Source of the DNA: Prototheca cutis
Taxonomy: Eukaryota > Chlorophyta > Trebouxiophyceae > Chlorellales > Chlorellaceae
Assembly: GCA_002897115.2 (NCBI GenBank)
Contig: BCIH01000003.1
Location: 62,001 to 126,000 of the forward strand
DNA length: 64,000 nucleotides
Direction: 5' to 3'
Shown: in pieces, positions 1-11,851 of the stretch
How the letters are laid out: the number at the start of each line of letters is the position of its first letter
Position numbering within the stretch: the stretch's first letter is position 1
The notes under the pieces: model-generated
Databases searched by the model: none
What the model was told of the DNA's origin: nothing
Seen by the model: only the letters and a program-made list of their open reading frames with translations
Made by a program: the position numbers and the translations under genes

Positions 1-824
1 AAATTCAAGGGTCCGATTGGCGCACAGGAACACGGCCTTGGAGTAGTCATCGGAAAGCACCTGGAAATCCACAATCTCCGCATCCAGATGCCGCTCGAAT
101 TTCAGCGACAGCTGGTTGACATCGTACACACGCACCTGGAGGACGGAGGGTGGGTGCGCGAGGGATGGGTGGATGGATGCATGAATTCCCCTTTTTTCCT
201 GGGGGCCCCGAATCAGTATGGTGGCTGTGGACGACCAGATCCCTCCATGGAACAGGAGCCCATCAAGATGCCTGCATTTCGACATAACCCCACGCCACCA
301 GGCCACAGCAAACGTACCCGCGGCGGGTGGTAGCCGCTGGCGAAAATGTACTGTCCATCTGCGGTGCATTTGATGCGTTGGCAGGCCGCCGGGAATTCAA
401 AGTCCTGGATCAGCTCCACGCTGCGGTTTGAGGGGTAGTGAGGACAGCGCCATGCTCATGCCGTGTCTGGCAATGTGTTTGTTCCCCCAGGATGTCGCCT
501 AGAAATTCCCGTGCACGTCAGCAGCCCAACACCGCACCGTCTATTGTACTCCTCGTCCTTGCGCAGTGCCCTCTTTTTCTTCTCTGATAGCCATGATGGA
601 ACGGCCTTGCCGCCAGAAATGGTGTACACCTGGTGGTGGGAAGGCGGGGGGTGGCGCAGACGTGGACACACCACGGTGTGCCTACCAATGGGGCCCACCA
701 CCACCGCAACCATGCAACCATGCAACACTGCCTGGGCCCAAGCCTGACGCCTCGCGTGAGCAGGACCGGTCCAAATTCAGGAGCATACCTTGACACCATC
801 CGGTGCAACATATCGCAACGCCAT
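1..824 (-). CDS. NOL10: NOL10/ENP2 nucleolar WD40 protein, N-terminal part
   Basis: This is the N-terminal part of the NOL10/Enp2 family, nucleolar WD40 proteins of the small-subunit processome that act in 18S rRNA maturation. Four exons are visible: 789-824, 538-629, 318-420 and 1-135, with phases that join without a frameshift; the gene runs off the left edge. The start at 824 gives MALRYVAPDGVK, followed by the family signatures VPSWLSEKKKRALRKDEEY, ELIQDFEFP, DGQYIFASGYHPPRVRVYD and FQVLSDDYSKAVFL. The family is usually about 650-700 residues and about 120 are seen here, so most of the propeller and the C-terminal region lie outside. All three introns are GT-AG. The identity comes from recalled family motifs rather than a search, but the run of matching signatures makes it firm. 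Confidence 0.93.
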
Positions 825-1238
825 GGCTCTCAGTCTCCGCTCAACAGCACGAGGTCACATGAATATGCATGGCCGGGCGCAGTGGTTTCCGGGACGCTCC
901 GCCTGTTCACAGGCTCGTGACACAGCAAGAGCCCACCAGGTTTAATGTATTGAACCTTACAAAATTGTTGTGTTTATTGGAAGGCAATGACTGCAGCGCC
1001 AAGGCCTGCATGGCCATGGTCGGGATTCGGTGCGTCTCTGAACCTTTCGGCCCCTACGCCGCGCGCCTTGGGTGGAACCCCCCCTCTTTTGCCAATTGCA
1101 CTAGGCAGATTCGTTGTTTATAAAAGGGCACTTTTCTTGCTACAAATAAAAGCGACAAGCGTAATCCTAAGAAAACGGACCAAAATCTGCATAAAATCAT
1201 AAACTGCAAATGTCAGAGATCATCGTGCCAGTGTGTTG
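825..1238. other. Intergenic: NOL10 upstream region and RPE 3' region
   Basis: This 414 bp stretch separates the start of NOL10 from the stop of RPE on the same strand. It is locally AT-rich between about 1130 and 1210. I see no convincing ORF, RNA gene or repeat in it; it should hold the NOL10 promoter and the RPE 3' UTR. Confidence 0.6.
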
Positions 1239-2968
1239 TCATGAGCTGGGTGCCAGCTGCCTGGTATTGGGGGCCTTGCTCGTCCTTAAGTCGTGAATAG
1301 CTGCAGTGAGTGTGTTGCAATGAGGTGGTTAGAACTGTTACTATATTGTGGCTGTGTTTCATATCAGCTCTCTGGTATGAAGAGCGCGTTTTTCTCTGTA
1401 GCAACTGCCTGGGCAGGACCCTAGTTGCGGCAACGCCGAAACACGACACCTTCCCCACACCATACACTCCCCCCCCCCCCCCCATACACCCTTACCTTGT
1501 GTGTAATCAGCGGCCTTAAACACGCCGCTGCCAGACACCAGGGCGTTGGCGCCCGCTTCAATGACTTGCCAGGCATTGCCAGGCACGACACCACCGTCCA
1601 CCTCTATCCAGGGGTCGAGGCCCCGTTCCTGACACATGACCCGCAGCGCCCGCACCTTGCCGACTTGTCCTTGGATGAAGCTCTGGCCCCCAAACCCGGG
1701 GTTTACGCTCATAATGAGCACCAAATCAACCAGATCCAGCACGTACTCAATGGCCGACAGCGGCGTGGCGGGGTTGAGCACCACCCCCGCCTTGCACCCA
1801 AGATCCTTGATCTGTGCATTTTGCAGTGGTTTGTTGACTGCTCGCGTTGCATTGCCCTCAGTCAGTTTGTCAGGAACCCCCAAAAATGCGCTCTGGCACA
1901 GCTTGGCAAATCATGCCGCATTGTCACGCAAGCCGTCTGACTGTTGACCCCCCTTCCCGCTCCCCCTTTATAAAAATAAAAGATAAAAAAGCACCTGATG
2001 AAGCGTTCGGTGGAGGTGGATGGTCGCGGAAGGCTCGGCATGGACCGAGATGATGTCAGAGCCTGCCTTTGCAAAGTCGGCTATCCTGAGCTCTGGTTCG
2101 ACGATCATCTGTGTATGGCATGGCAGGGATCATCAGCCGATGTGTGTGGTGATGGCATTCTTGACGGCGGTGGACCGAATTGACACAAATATGCCTGCAC
2201 AGAGCAAACCTGCATGCAAAATACGATCACTAAAACGCCAGTCCCTAGCCGGCCCCTTTCCAAACTCGGTGCACGAAACGAGGGATAACCATACCCCTGT
2301 CTCACCAAGTGTGTGTCCAGAGGCTTGTCTGTCAGGGGTCTGATGGCTTCCACGACCATTGGCCCGATGGTGATATTTGGGACAAATCGACCGTCCATGA
2401 CATCAACATGGATCCAGTCAGCTCCTGCTGCGTCCACCGCACNAATCTGCAGAATACCAGGGATGAAAGTGGGTGGAACTTTTTTCTAGAGGGACAGGCA
2501 CTGGGCAGCTATAGCACGTCCGGTAGGGCAGCGCAAACACTGCCACCATGGCATGACATCCGCTCAGCGCTCATGCTCCCAATCCCAGCTCCACAAAACC
2601 CCATTCTCATGGCACCCGTACCTCATCCCCTAGACGTGAAAAGTCAGCGCTCAGGATGGAGGGGCTGACCTGTTGGGCGCGGATAAAGTTCAGATGGGCC
2701 ATCTGAAGGGATCCCTGTATTGATTGTGGGCCCATGGACACCCCCCACCCAGTCAACACGACGATGTTCACCAACCATGACTGCGAGCGCAAAGGGTACT
2801 CTGGTTATACGTCACACCATCCATGCATGCCAACAACATTACCACGACATGGGCCTTGTTGAATCTGTCTACTCGAGAGTTCGCACACCGGGTGCGGGCC
2901 CTGGCAGCAAGGCGAGGTTTCCAAGGTCGCGCAGCCACGGCGGGCTTGAACGCATGCGCGGTCAGCAT
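1239..2968 (-). CDS. RPE: Ribulose-phosphate 3-epimerase, plastid type
   Basis: The enzyme interconverts ribulose 5-phosphate and xylulose 5-phosphate in the Calvin cycle and pentose phosphate pathway. Six exons (2843-2968, 2622-2669, 2306-2446, 1995-2108, 1496-1811, 1239-1300) join in phase to about 268 residues. The first about 35 residues are Arg/Ala-rich and look like a plastid transit peptide. Then come [36 protein letters not shown] with the metal-binding His and Asp, the ISVHAE strand, [17 protein letters not shown] with the second catalytic Asp region upstream, and WIEVDGG. The C-terminal exon ends in the plant-like AIHDLRTSK. One ambiguous base lies at 2443. The intron between the last two exons contains a C-run. 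Length and motif order match plant chloroplast RPE. Confidence 0.95.
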
Positions 2969-3262
2969 CGTTCAAAGCGTGAAGTCATAACAATATTCAA
3001 TAATGTGATATCTGCAACATTTGGTTCCAGGATTGCCCCCAACGCCTCTGACGCCATGGCCACCACGCGTCATGCGTCCCGGAAACGATGGTCGTGATGA
3101 TGGAAAATGACGCTGCGCCTCGGAAGCATAATCGATACGAGGCCAGGCAAGGCCAGCGGGGGGTTGCTTCTTGCAAGCCACACCCTACAATTCGTTTAGA
3201 TACCATTTGCCGATGTGATCAATGTGTTGAGGTTGTGAATTGGTTGCTCCGAGGGGCCCCGC
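2969..3262. other. Divergent intergenic region RPE/BASS4
   Basis: This region of just under 300 bp lies between the RPE start (minus) and the BASS4-like start (plus). It presumably holds both promoters. No element is recognised; the start codons face away from each other. Confidence 0.55.
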
Positions 3263-4849
3263 ATGGCCGGTAGGGCGGCCCCAATGGCGGCTGCAGGCCT
3301 GGCTGGCTCATGCAGCCGCTTGATTGGGTCCTGTGCGAGCAGTGTCTATGCCCCATTTGTAGCACGGTCGAAGGCTGCAGTGGGGCGCTCAGTATGCATC
3401 ACTGCACGCAGCACGGGCTTGGGACGCTTGCTGGTACAACGTCGCCGCTGCAATGGCGCAAGGCACAGTGCATCACAGGAGTCCCCAGCTCCTCAGGGGC
3501 CACCCCTGACGCAAACAATTCCCCAGTCACGCTTAGCAAGACTGTCAAACTTTGTCAACTCCAATGTCACATCATGCGTCCTCATCTCGGCACTCTTGCT
3601 CGGGTGGGTGGGTGGGTGGGTGGCGGCGGTGGGGGCGGGGGTGTGCGGGTGTTGTGCGTGGGGGCCATGAAAACTGCCGCCTCATCTCTCATGGCCTTTC
3701 GAAGTCTACCTCCTTCACAAACCCGGAGCCGACCCCACTGCCGCTGCAGGTGGCACTTTCCGGGGCTGGGTTCACGGGCTGCGGGCATGAACCTGTCTCC
3801 ACTGTCTACTTCGGGCATGTTCTTCATTTCCGGTCTCTTGCTCCAGGCTGGGGAAGTCAAGTCGGCGTTGCGATGCCCGGCCGCCATGGCATACGGTCTC
3901 GCCTCCGTGCTCGGCCTCACCACCCTGTGTGCCCCGGCCGTGCTGGCCCTGCCACTGACACCGCGGGAGCTGTCCATCGGCCTCGCTGTCTTTTGCTGCA
4001 TGCCCACCACGCTCTCCACGGGCGTGGTGCTGACACAGGTATGAGATTTTGGTGGCGGTGGAGCAGATGGTCCAAATTGGAGTCCAACTAAGACTGGGGA
4101 ATCGTACATGTGTACACTCATCAGAAATGCATTCCTGTCTCAATCGACCAGTCCCTTCCAAACCCCAGTCACAACCGACACATCGATCACAGGCAGTGCG
4201 TGGCAATGCGGCGGTGGCACTGATGCTCACCGTGTGTAGCAATCTTCTCAGCGTGCTCAGTGTGCCGTTGGCACTGCGATCCGTGCTGGGCCCCGGGGCC
4301 GCAGGCGCCGCGTCGAGCTTCTCGCCAGTTGCCGTCGGCCGGTCGCTGGCAGCGACAGTGCTAGTGCCGCTACTGGTCGGCGCGGGTGTGCAGGCAATCA
4401 TCCCCGGCGTGCAGACCTGGCGCGCGGCACGCCGGCGACAGCTGTCCTGGGTCTCCGCAGGCCTCTTGGCCTTCATTCCCTGGATGCAGATCAGCCGAGC
4501 ATCTGCGGGGAAGCTGCCCTTGAGCGCGGGGATGCTGGCCACCGTTGCTGCCGCTGCGCTGGGCCTGCACCTCGTCTTCCTGACACTCAACACGTTCCTG
4601 ACGAGGTTTATCCGCTTTGACCCCGGCGACACGGTGGGGGACCGGGGCATCCGCCGGGCTGTCGTGCTCTGTACCAGTCAAAAGACCCTGCCCATCGCCG
4701 TGGCGGCCATCTCCCACCTGGACCTCGGGCCAGGTGCTGCCTACGCCGCCCTGGCCTGCGTCACAGCGCACCTGCTCCAAACCGTGTTTGATTCGGGCCT
4801 TGTGGCATGGTGGCTGCGTCGTGATGCGTGGCGCAATGTGACCACATAG
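3263..4849 (+). CDS. BASS4: BASS4-like sodium/metabolite cotransporter, plastid
   Basis: This is a bile acid:sodium symporter family carrier, probably in the plastid envelope; the substrate is unknown. Three exons (3263-3603, 3750-4038, 4193-4849) join in phase to 428 residues. The N-terminus is Ser/Arg/Ala-rich and looks like a transit peptide; an alternative Met lies seven codons downstream. Family signatures include MFFISGLLLQAGEV, LAVFCCMPTTLSTGVVLTQ, GNAAVALMLTVCSNLLSVL, SAGLLAFIPWMQISRAS and TSQKTLPIAVAA, all characteristic of plant BASS4 rather than BASS1-3. About nine or ten hydrophobic segments are spread across exons 2 and 3. The first intron begins in a run of GTGG repeats, so its exact donor is a choice made to keep phase. 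It converges on the aldo-keto reductase gene. Confidence 0.9.
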
Positions 4850-5337
4850 GTTTGTCGCAAAGATGTAGCAGCATGATGGTGCGGGCAGATGCTATTTTGG
4901 ATTGCAGATGAAGCTGCCGAAATCGTTCACAACTGCGGGCGGGCGGCATCCTGCCCCGAATGCCAATTTGCCCAACCCTGGAAAACCAATGGGATGTTAT
5001 GTTCATGTTTCTATGCTGCTAGTGCCTTTTCCTACATAGTTTGAGCAACCTTTTTCTTCTTCTATTGACCATTGTGTGACAGGTTTGTTTTATCTCATCG
5101 CCCTCAGCAACACCAAGCACGATCAGCAAAGTTCTGTGGATTGGAGTAGTTCATTCCGTGCAAGGTGGTCAGGCAACGCGACAAAGCACGCCGTGCCGCA
5201 GACGCTTTTCAGCTGCATCTCACGCTGCAGGAGAGATCAAATGCCGGACCCGCAGAACCTGGAGCGCATGTTGCATCCCGCTCGGCAGCAGCACATTGTT
5301 TGGGAAGGAAACATCCAGCCATAGTGCAACGCAGCGG
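4850..5337. other. Convergent intergenic region
   Basis: This 488 bp stretch lies between two converging stops (BASS4-like and aldo-keto reductase). It should contain both 3' UTRs. I see no TGTAA signal close to the BASS4 stop, no conserved ORF and no repeat. Confidence 0.55.
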
Positions 5338-8300
5338 TCACTCATCCCAAAATTCTTCTAGTGTCCGGTACGGTCCATCTGGCGACAGCCAGAACGAGCC
5401 GTCCACCATGCGGCGCTGGTATTCCAGTGAGCTGATACGCTGCATCTGCTCCTCCGACAGCTCCCAGTCCCACACCTCGCCATTTTGCTGCATGCATTGT
5501 TGATTGCGCAAGAAAGACGGCAATGTGTGGGAGTGTCATGTGCGATACCAACCCAGGAAATCAACACACACACACTCTGCTGTGAGGTCGCACCTCACAC
5601 GAAGATCATTCCCCCCTCCCACCGCCATCAGTTCCCACCACCCACACACACCTGGATACGGGCGGGGTTAGTTGATTTTGGCAGAAAGGATGTGCCTCTC
5701 TGGAGTGCCCAGCGCAGCGCCACCTGCGCCGGTGTGCGACCTGTTTCGGCTGCCACCGCACCCAGGGTCGCGTCGTCCAGCAGCCGGGCGCCGGGTTTTC
5801 GTCCCAGGACAGACGCGCTGTCTGGGGACCCCAGGGGCGAGTAGGCCGTGACGTGGATGCCTCGCCCAGCGCAGAAGCGGATCAGGGTGTCGTTGCGGAA
5901 ATAGGGGTGGGCTTCCACCTGGCACACTGCCGGTGGGATGCGTGCAGTGGCCATCAGAGTGCCTAGCTTTTTGGAAGAGAAATTTGCCACGCCAATGGAT
6001 GTCGCGAGGCCCGCGTCCACCAGGGCCTCCATGGCCTGCCAGGTGGCGGCCAGGGGCGGCTCCACAGTCGGGCCCTTGTTCCCCGCCACAGGCCAGTGCA
6101 TGAGGTAGAGGTCCAGGTGCTCGACGCCCAGAGCAGTCAGGCTGCGCCGGACAGCCCGTTCAACCGCCCGTGGCGCATGGCTCGTGTTCCACAGCTTGCT
6201 CGTGATGAACAGATCCTTCCGCCGGACGGTGCCCTCATCAAACAGCTCACGCAGTGCAGCACCAACTTCGTCCTCGTTGCGGTAAATCTCGGCGCAGTCC
6301 AAGTGACGGTAGCCCAGCCGGACAGCTGTCTTCACAGCCGCCGCCACCTCGCCAGGCGCCGATTTCCAGGTGCCCAGGCCCAACAGCGGCATCCGGGCGC
6401 CGCTGGAAAGCCGCACATACTGCTGTTGTTTGAGTGATATGGCGGGCTGATCTGTTGTTGTGGCTGCTTTTCCCTCTTGACTATGAAGGCTGTGCCCATT
6501 TGCAGGTGTCACATTGGCTACCGGCCCTGATGCAGCCCCAGCAGTGTTGCCAGCACCATCAAAGCCGCCCTCGGGCTCGTCCCACAGCTCCTCCATTGTC
6601 CTGCAAAAGCACAGAGAATGCATGAGTGAGGCGAGGGGGCCGAGCAGGAGGCTCGCATGTGCACTCACTGGAAGCCGCTAAGCACAACAGACCGCCTTCC
6701 ATCCGCTCGCCTTCCGCCGCAGTTTAGTAATCACCGAAAGCAACACGCGCAAACAAAGCACCTGTAGGGTCCGCGAGGATTGAGCCAGGTGGCGCCATTA
6801 ACCATGCGCTGCTGTTCTTGGAATGAAGAAAGCGTGGCATAGTCGGCGGCGCTCAGCTCCCAGTCCAGCACCTGCCGAGCGTTGGCCAGGAGGGGGTGCC
6901 GGGGAGATTCGTTCGTGCATCCTGCTAGATTCGTGGTATTGCCTCTCCCACCTGTCCTCGTGCAAGGTGCCCTAAAGATAGCCAACCCACATGTCCCTCC
7001 ACTGGGAGCTCCAACTCCGCCCTACAAGATGGCAAGAACAACATCTCCAATGACGCCACCATCACCTGGAGGTTGCCGGCAATGCGAGAAGGAGAGGTGG
7101 ACTTTGGGATGACACTGGTGCCGTGCTGCAGCGCCCATCGAATCAACACTTGGCCGGCGTTCCTGCCGCTGCGCCGAGCAATGTCCAGCACCCNGGGGTC
7201 CTTGAGCAGCTCCAGGGGCAGCTTGCGGGGGAAGATGGAAGCAGAGTCTGGCGATCCCAGCGGTGAGAAGGCGGTGACGTGGATGCCGTGAATCTTGCAC
7301 CATGCAAGCAGCGCCTCATTCCGCCAGTACGGATGCGCCTCCACCTGCTTGTGGTTGGAGTGAGTATGGTCAATGCTGTCTTGAATACGCGACAATGCCA
7401 ATGAACCACCAGCCGTATGTATGAAAACAACATGGGCTGCCACGAATACACCCCCCCCCCCCCCCCCCCCACACACACACGCCCCACATGCCTGGCAGAC
7501 GGAGGGCTTTATCCGTGCATACTCCAGGATTTCCCCCAGTTTCTTTGCGGAAAAGTTGCTGACCCCGATGGATCGCACCAGGCCCTCGTCGACGAGTGCT
7601 TCCATAGCCTGCCACGTTTCTTGAATTGATGGTCGGACCTCAGGCCCCGGGAGCCCCGTCACAGGCCAGTGGATAAGATAGAGGTCAAGGTACTCCAGCT
7701 GCAGCGCCTTGAGCGACTGCAGACACGCTGCCCGGACCCGCCCCCTGGCATGGTCCGAGTTCCTGGGAGAAGAATGGACGGGTTGGGGATCGCATTTCAG
7801 CATGCTATTGCAGCATGTGCATAGACCTGAGAAGCTCCGTTGTCAAAGTGCCTTTCTGCACGGCGTGCCTGGCGGCATCAGGCAAAACCCCTTCTTGCAA
7901 CCTTGGCGACACACACCCCGGTCAATTGGACAACTTGTGCAAGCTGCTGTCACCAGGGTATACGCAGAACTCATGCGTGCAAGCCTCCTCCCAAAGCCGC
8001 AGGCCCCCTCTGCTCCAAAGTGGCTCTCCCAAAGTGGGCCCCCGGCGCCCCACGCACCAGACTTTAGAACAGATGAACAGGTCGCTGCGCCGGACCCCGC
8101 CGCAGGCCAGCGCCGCATGCAGGGCCTCCCCTACCTCTTCCTCGTTCTGGTACACAGCAGCACAGTCGATGTGCCGGTATCCCGCCCGCAGCGCGGCGTG
8201 CACAGCTGCCCGGACTTGGCCCCGCTCGGCCTTCCAGGTGCCCAGCCCCACCAGCGGCATTCTGTTGCCCGATGGCAGGACCACACTGGGCACGGCGGAT

Positions 8301-8374
8301 TGGCTATATAATGACCTTTGAGCACTAATGAGCGCCTCCGATCGCGCGCCCAGCTCCCGTGCCTCCGCTTCCAT
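5338..8374 (-). CDS. Fused tandem aldo-keto reductase (two AKR domains)
   Basis: Six exons (8058-8374, 7492-7762, 7066-7344, 6762-6871, 5652-6600, 5338-5487) join in phase to one 691-residue protein with two complete NADPH-dependent aldo-keto reductase domains of about 310 residues. Domain 1 has the tetrad in [16 protein letters not shown] and LIHWPV. Domain 2 repeats it in [16 protein letters not shown] and LMHWPV. Domain 1 ends [12 protein letters not shown], exactly like the true C-terminus [12 protein letters not shown], but then reads on through a Gly/Ala/Thr-rich linker instead of stopping. Domain 1 has two introns that domain 2 lacks; the last intron is at the same site in both. The intron after 7492 starts with GC. 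The reading frame is open upstream to an ATG at 8536, so the N-terminus could be longer. Two separate transcripts starting at the linker Met remain possible. Confidence 0.85.
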
Positions 8375-9031
8375 GGCCGGCGGGGGCACCTTGGCAAGTG
8401 GCCCGGTCGAGGCTCGAAAGTCCAGCACCCTAATTCTGCCCCTCCCGCATTTCTTGTCCTCGAGCTGGTGTGCATCGATCCAGGATGTCATCGCCACATT
8501 CGCCTGGCCCATGGGCCCGAACCCGCGATGTCGCACCCCCGCGCCAAGTCAAAACACCATGCGGAGATGGCGCAAGGCCAGGGTCCCGACGCACTGAGCC
8601 TGCACCCTGCGATCGCCAATTTAATTGCTTAAACGCACAATATCTCAGACAAAACAGTGCAAGTCCACAGGTCTGAATCCCTGGTGGAAGTCAGCAAAAT
8701 CGGTCGAAGCGGGGGCTCGTCCCCCCTGCTCTCCGGTGTCTCCCCGCAGTGCCCTTTGAACGCTGGCAGCCGAGGGAGCGGAAGTGGCGGGACGTGGCAC
8801 ATGTGTGTGGTGCCACAGCGACCCCATGCCGGACCCAGCCTCCCGTGATCTCTGTGATCTTTGAGGTTCTACGTCCTTTGCACATCCCAAAACATCACAG
8901 CCTGGCTCGTCGGCTGCACCTGTCACCAAGTTCGGGCGTGCCAAGGCCTGCCCAAACTCCGAGGGACCGGGGAGTGCACAGGGCGCTCACGCACCGTGCG
9001 TCACCTCGAGCAGGCCGAAAAGGAGTTTCCA
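8375..9031. other. Divergent intergenic region AKR/SCAMP
   Basis: This 657 bp region lies between two diverging genes. The part up to 8536 is open in frame with the AKR and may be coding or 5' UTR. Beyond that I see no recognisable element and assume two promoters. Confidence 0.5.
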
Positions 9032-10587
9032 ATGGCAGACAATCCCTTCAATGACAACCCCTTCGCTACCAATCATGTGCGCGAGGGTTGTTTACTGACG
9101 AGGGATCTGTGCACGCGTCATGTCCTCCTCGGACAGGAGTTGGCCCGCAGGAGTTTGAGATCTGCTGTCCTGATCTGTCGCCGCGTTGTTTCTCACCCTC
9201 CCGACCCTCCATGTACCACCTACAGGCCAACGGGACTGCCAGCTCCAATGGTGCGCTAGAGGGTGTGGGTGGGTGCCGCCCTGCACCAGGCAGGTGGTCC
9301 CAGCCTGGGTCTGGTAGAGTGGGGGAGCTTCCACAGGGAAAAGGGCACCTGGAAACACGGTCCCTGCCCCCAACACTGCAGCTGGCCCATGGAGCGATAA
9401 CAGCGCCGGTGCCTGGGCTGCGGCGCCCGAGCCGCAACCGACATGGGGCGCCGACGTGAGCACCAACGCCTTTGATGCGCCGGCGCCGTCGGCCACCGTG
9501 CCTGCTGCCTCTGGCTCCAAGATGACGGTGCGTGCCGGATGGAAGGGGTCTGTGGGCACATGGGTGATGGCTGGAATGGCCACATGTTAAGAAAGGAAAT
9601 CGGACCCCGTTGTGCGGGGGTGGATAGGCAGGTGGGCGCTCGGGGGCATGCCCTACACACTTGCGCTTGTGATGCCTGCGCCGGCGTTGTCTACTGCCTA
9701 TTCATGCGTTTCTCCTCATGGAACCCCGGGATGAGCTCAATATCAAACGACAACGATATGCGGCTACACCTCGCAGAAGGAGGAAAGGGGACTGGCCAAG
9801 CGGGAGGCGGAGCTTCAGCGTCGTGAGGCCGATCTCGCCCGGCGTGAGGCCGAACTGGCCAATGCGAGCGGCACCGCCAAGAACTGGCCACCGTTCATTC
9901 GGTGCACGTACCATGACATCCGCGCGGAGATCCCCGCCCATCGCCAGGGCATGGTCCGTTGCGCCTACTACGCCTACCTGGGCCTCGTCCTGGCCCTGTT
10001 CTTCAACTTTGTTGGCACGGCTGCGTACCTGATTGGCATGGGCGGCTCCCATCTGTCCACCTTCCTCTGGGGTGGGCTCTACCTCATCGGCGGTGTGCCC
10101 CTGGCCTGGTGGCTCTGGTACCGCCGCCTGTACTCGGCAGCCATCAAGGACTCGGCCTTCCAGTACGCCGTCTTCTTCACATTCTACATGGCACACTTGA
10201 TCTTCTGCGGCTGGAGCGTCATCGGTGAGTGCGCGTTCCCGTCTTTTTTTTTCCTGGAAGAGTTGCGTGGGTGTCTGTGACTGGGCACATGTCGGACTTG
10301 AGTGCCCAGTGTGTGATCCGAATTTCCAACCCCCAACCCATCCACCTGCAGCTCCCCCCATTCTAAACTCGTCGAGCCACACCGGATTTTGGGAGGCCAT
10401 CACCACCGTTGGCGACAACACCGGCGTCGGCGTCATGTACTTTATCGGCGCTGCGATCTGGGCTCTGGAGTTTATCTGGTCCTTCTGGGTGCTCAAACTC
10501 GTCTACTCGGCCTTCAGGGGTGGCGGCCACACCCTGAGCGAAGTCCGTCGCGATGCGCAGATGACGGGCGTCCGCAGCGCCGTCTGA
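9032..10587 (+). CDS. SCAMP: Secretory carrier-associated membrane protein (SCAMP)
   Basis: SCAMPs are four-span membrane proteins of the trans-Golgi, endosomes and plasma membrane that act in vesicle traffic. Five exons (9032-9076, 9226-9250, 9382-9527, 9777-10224, 10352-10587) join in phase to 299 residues. The N-terminus begins MADNPFNDNPF, giving two NPF motifs for EH-domain binding. Exon 4 starts with a heptad-like coiled coil (AKREAELQRREADLARREAE), then the conserved NWPPFI and four membrane segments, including LVLALFFNFVGTAAYLIG and AVFFTFYMAHLIFCGWSVIG. A conserved GFWEAI loop precedes the last span. Order and length match the family fully. The second exon is only 25 nt, a micro-exon. 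Confidence 0.95.
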
Positions 10588-10665
10588 GGCTGAATCAGCG
10601 ACGAACTGACTGATTGGAACTGCCGGGCACCTGTCTATGATGGTTGTGTGTGTGTGTTGGGGGGG

Positions 10666-10805
10666 NNNNNNNNNNNNNNNNNNNNNNNNNNNNNNNNNNN
10701 NNNNNNNNNNNNNNNNNNNNNNNNNNNNNNNNNNNNNNNNNNNNNNNNNNNNNNNNNNNNNNNNNNNNNNNNNNNNNNNNNNNNNNNNNNNNNNNNNNNN
10801 NNNNN
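10666..10805. other. Assembly gap of 140 N between G-run and C-run
   Basis: The bases are unknown. The left flank is a (TG)n tract running into G, and the right flank starts with a C-run and CCA repeats. The gap sits just 78 bp after the SCAMP stop, so it falls in its 3' UTR or beyond. Confidence 0.98.
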
Positions 10806-11851
10806 CCCCCCCCCCCCCCAACCCCCCCACCACCACCAACAGCCCGATCCCCTGGACAGCTCTTCAAGGGTGTCGATGCTTGCCAATACTGCTGCTTGAC
10901 TGTCACGGAATATTGCCAGTGTACCGACACACACAGCTCTTTTGGATTTCTGAGCCAAAAAACCCCTTGCTCCTTGTCTGGGCACTGGCAACAAGGCTGC
11001 CACCTCCCCCAGATGACAACAAAAAACATGTGCGGGCTTGATTGCCAGCCCAGTAGCCTCCAACTGTGAGACTGGGCGTGGTCAGGAGTTCTTGGACCAG
11101 AGATCGAGGTGACGATCCCGATCAGGGCTGTCCGACTTTCCGGACGGCAGCCACGAACAGGTGGCAGTGGGAAGGATAAGACCCCGCCAGGCAATGGAAC
11201 AATCACCAGACAGTGCAGATTCCTTCCGACATATCCCGAAATCCTTTCGCCATCTTGCTCTTTTATAAATCCCCCGCAAAAGGGCGAGGAAGTGCTGCTT
11301 CTGGGCCCCCGGGAAGATCCCCGCCAAGCTCTTGGGCAGGCAGCGACAAACGCCCTGTCCCAGGCTATTCTGGGGTGAAACGGGGCATTAAAGTGCCTGC
11401 TGTGCAGCCCAATTCCTGCGTTCGACCTCGGCGCTGGTCTCGGCAGTGCAGTCTGGGACTGGGTCCCAAGAGCTCCCGACACCTGTGCTTCTGCTTGGCC
11501 ACTTCTCCCGACGGCGGTGACCGTGGAGAGCAATGGAGGCAGATGAATTGATGGTACGATTATGTTCGTCAATGGCTGGGGGGGGATGGAACTGCGACAG
11601 ATGCTGAAGTGTTGTCAGTGGTCCACTTGGGCGTACGGATGTGCAGGGGGGGCGATGGCCCACTGCCCAGTGCTGTCATCCATCTGTCCTGACCTGTACC
11701 ATGCAATACATCTCCACATCAAAACGGGTATCAACCCTCAACCCCACACACACACTGAACCCACGTCACACAGGCCCGGCTCCAGTCGGCGGTGCGGCAG
11801 CCTGGCTGCACGCCGGCCATTTACAGCCGGGCACGGCCCTCTCCCGCGGCC
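10806..11851. other. Intergenic region upstream of AP2 gene
   Basis: This stretch of about 1 kb after the gap has short ORFs on both strands, none with recognisable motifs or sensible splice continuation. The last about 130 bp contain a CA-rich tract ending in CACAG, which could be the acceptor of a 5' UTR intron of the AP2 gene. Confidence 0.45.
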
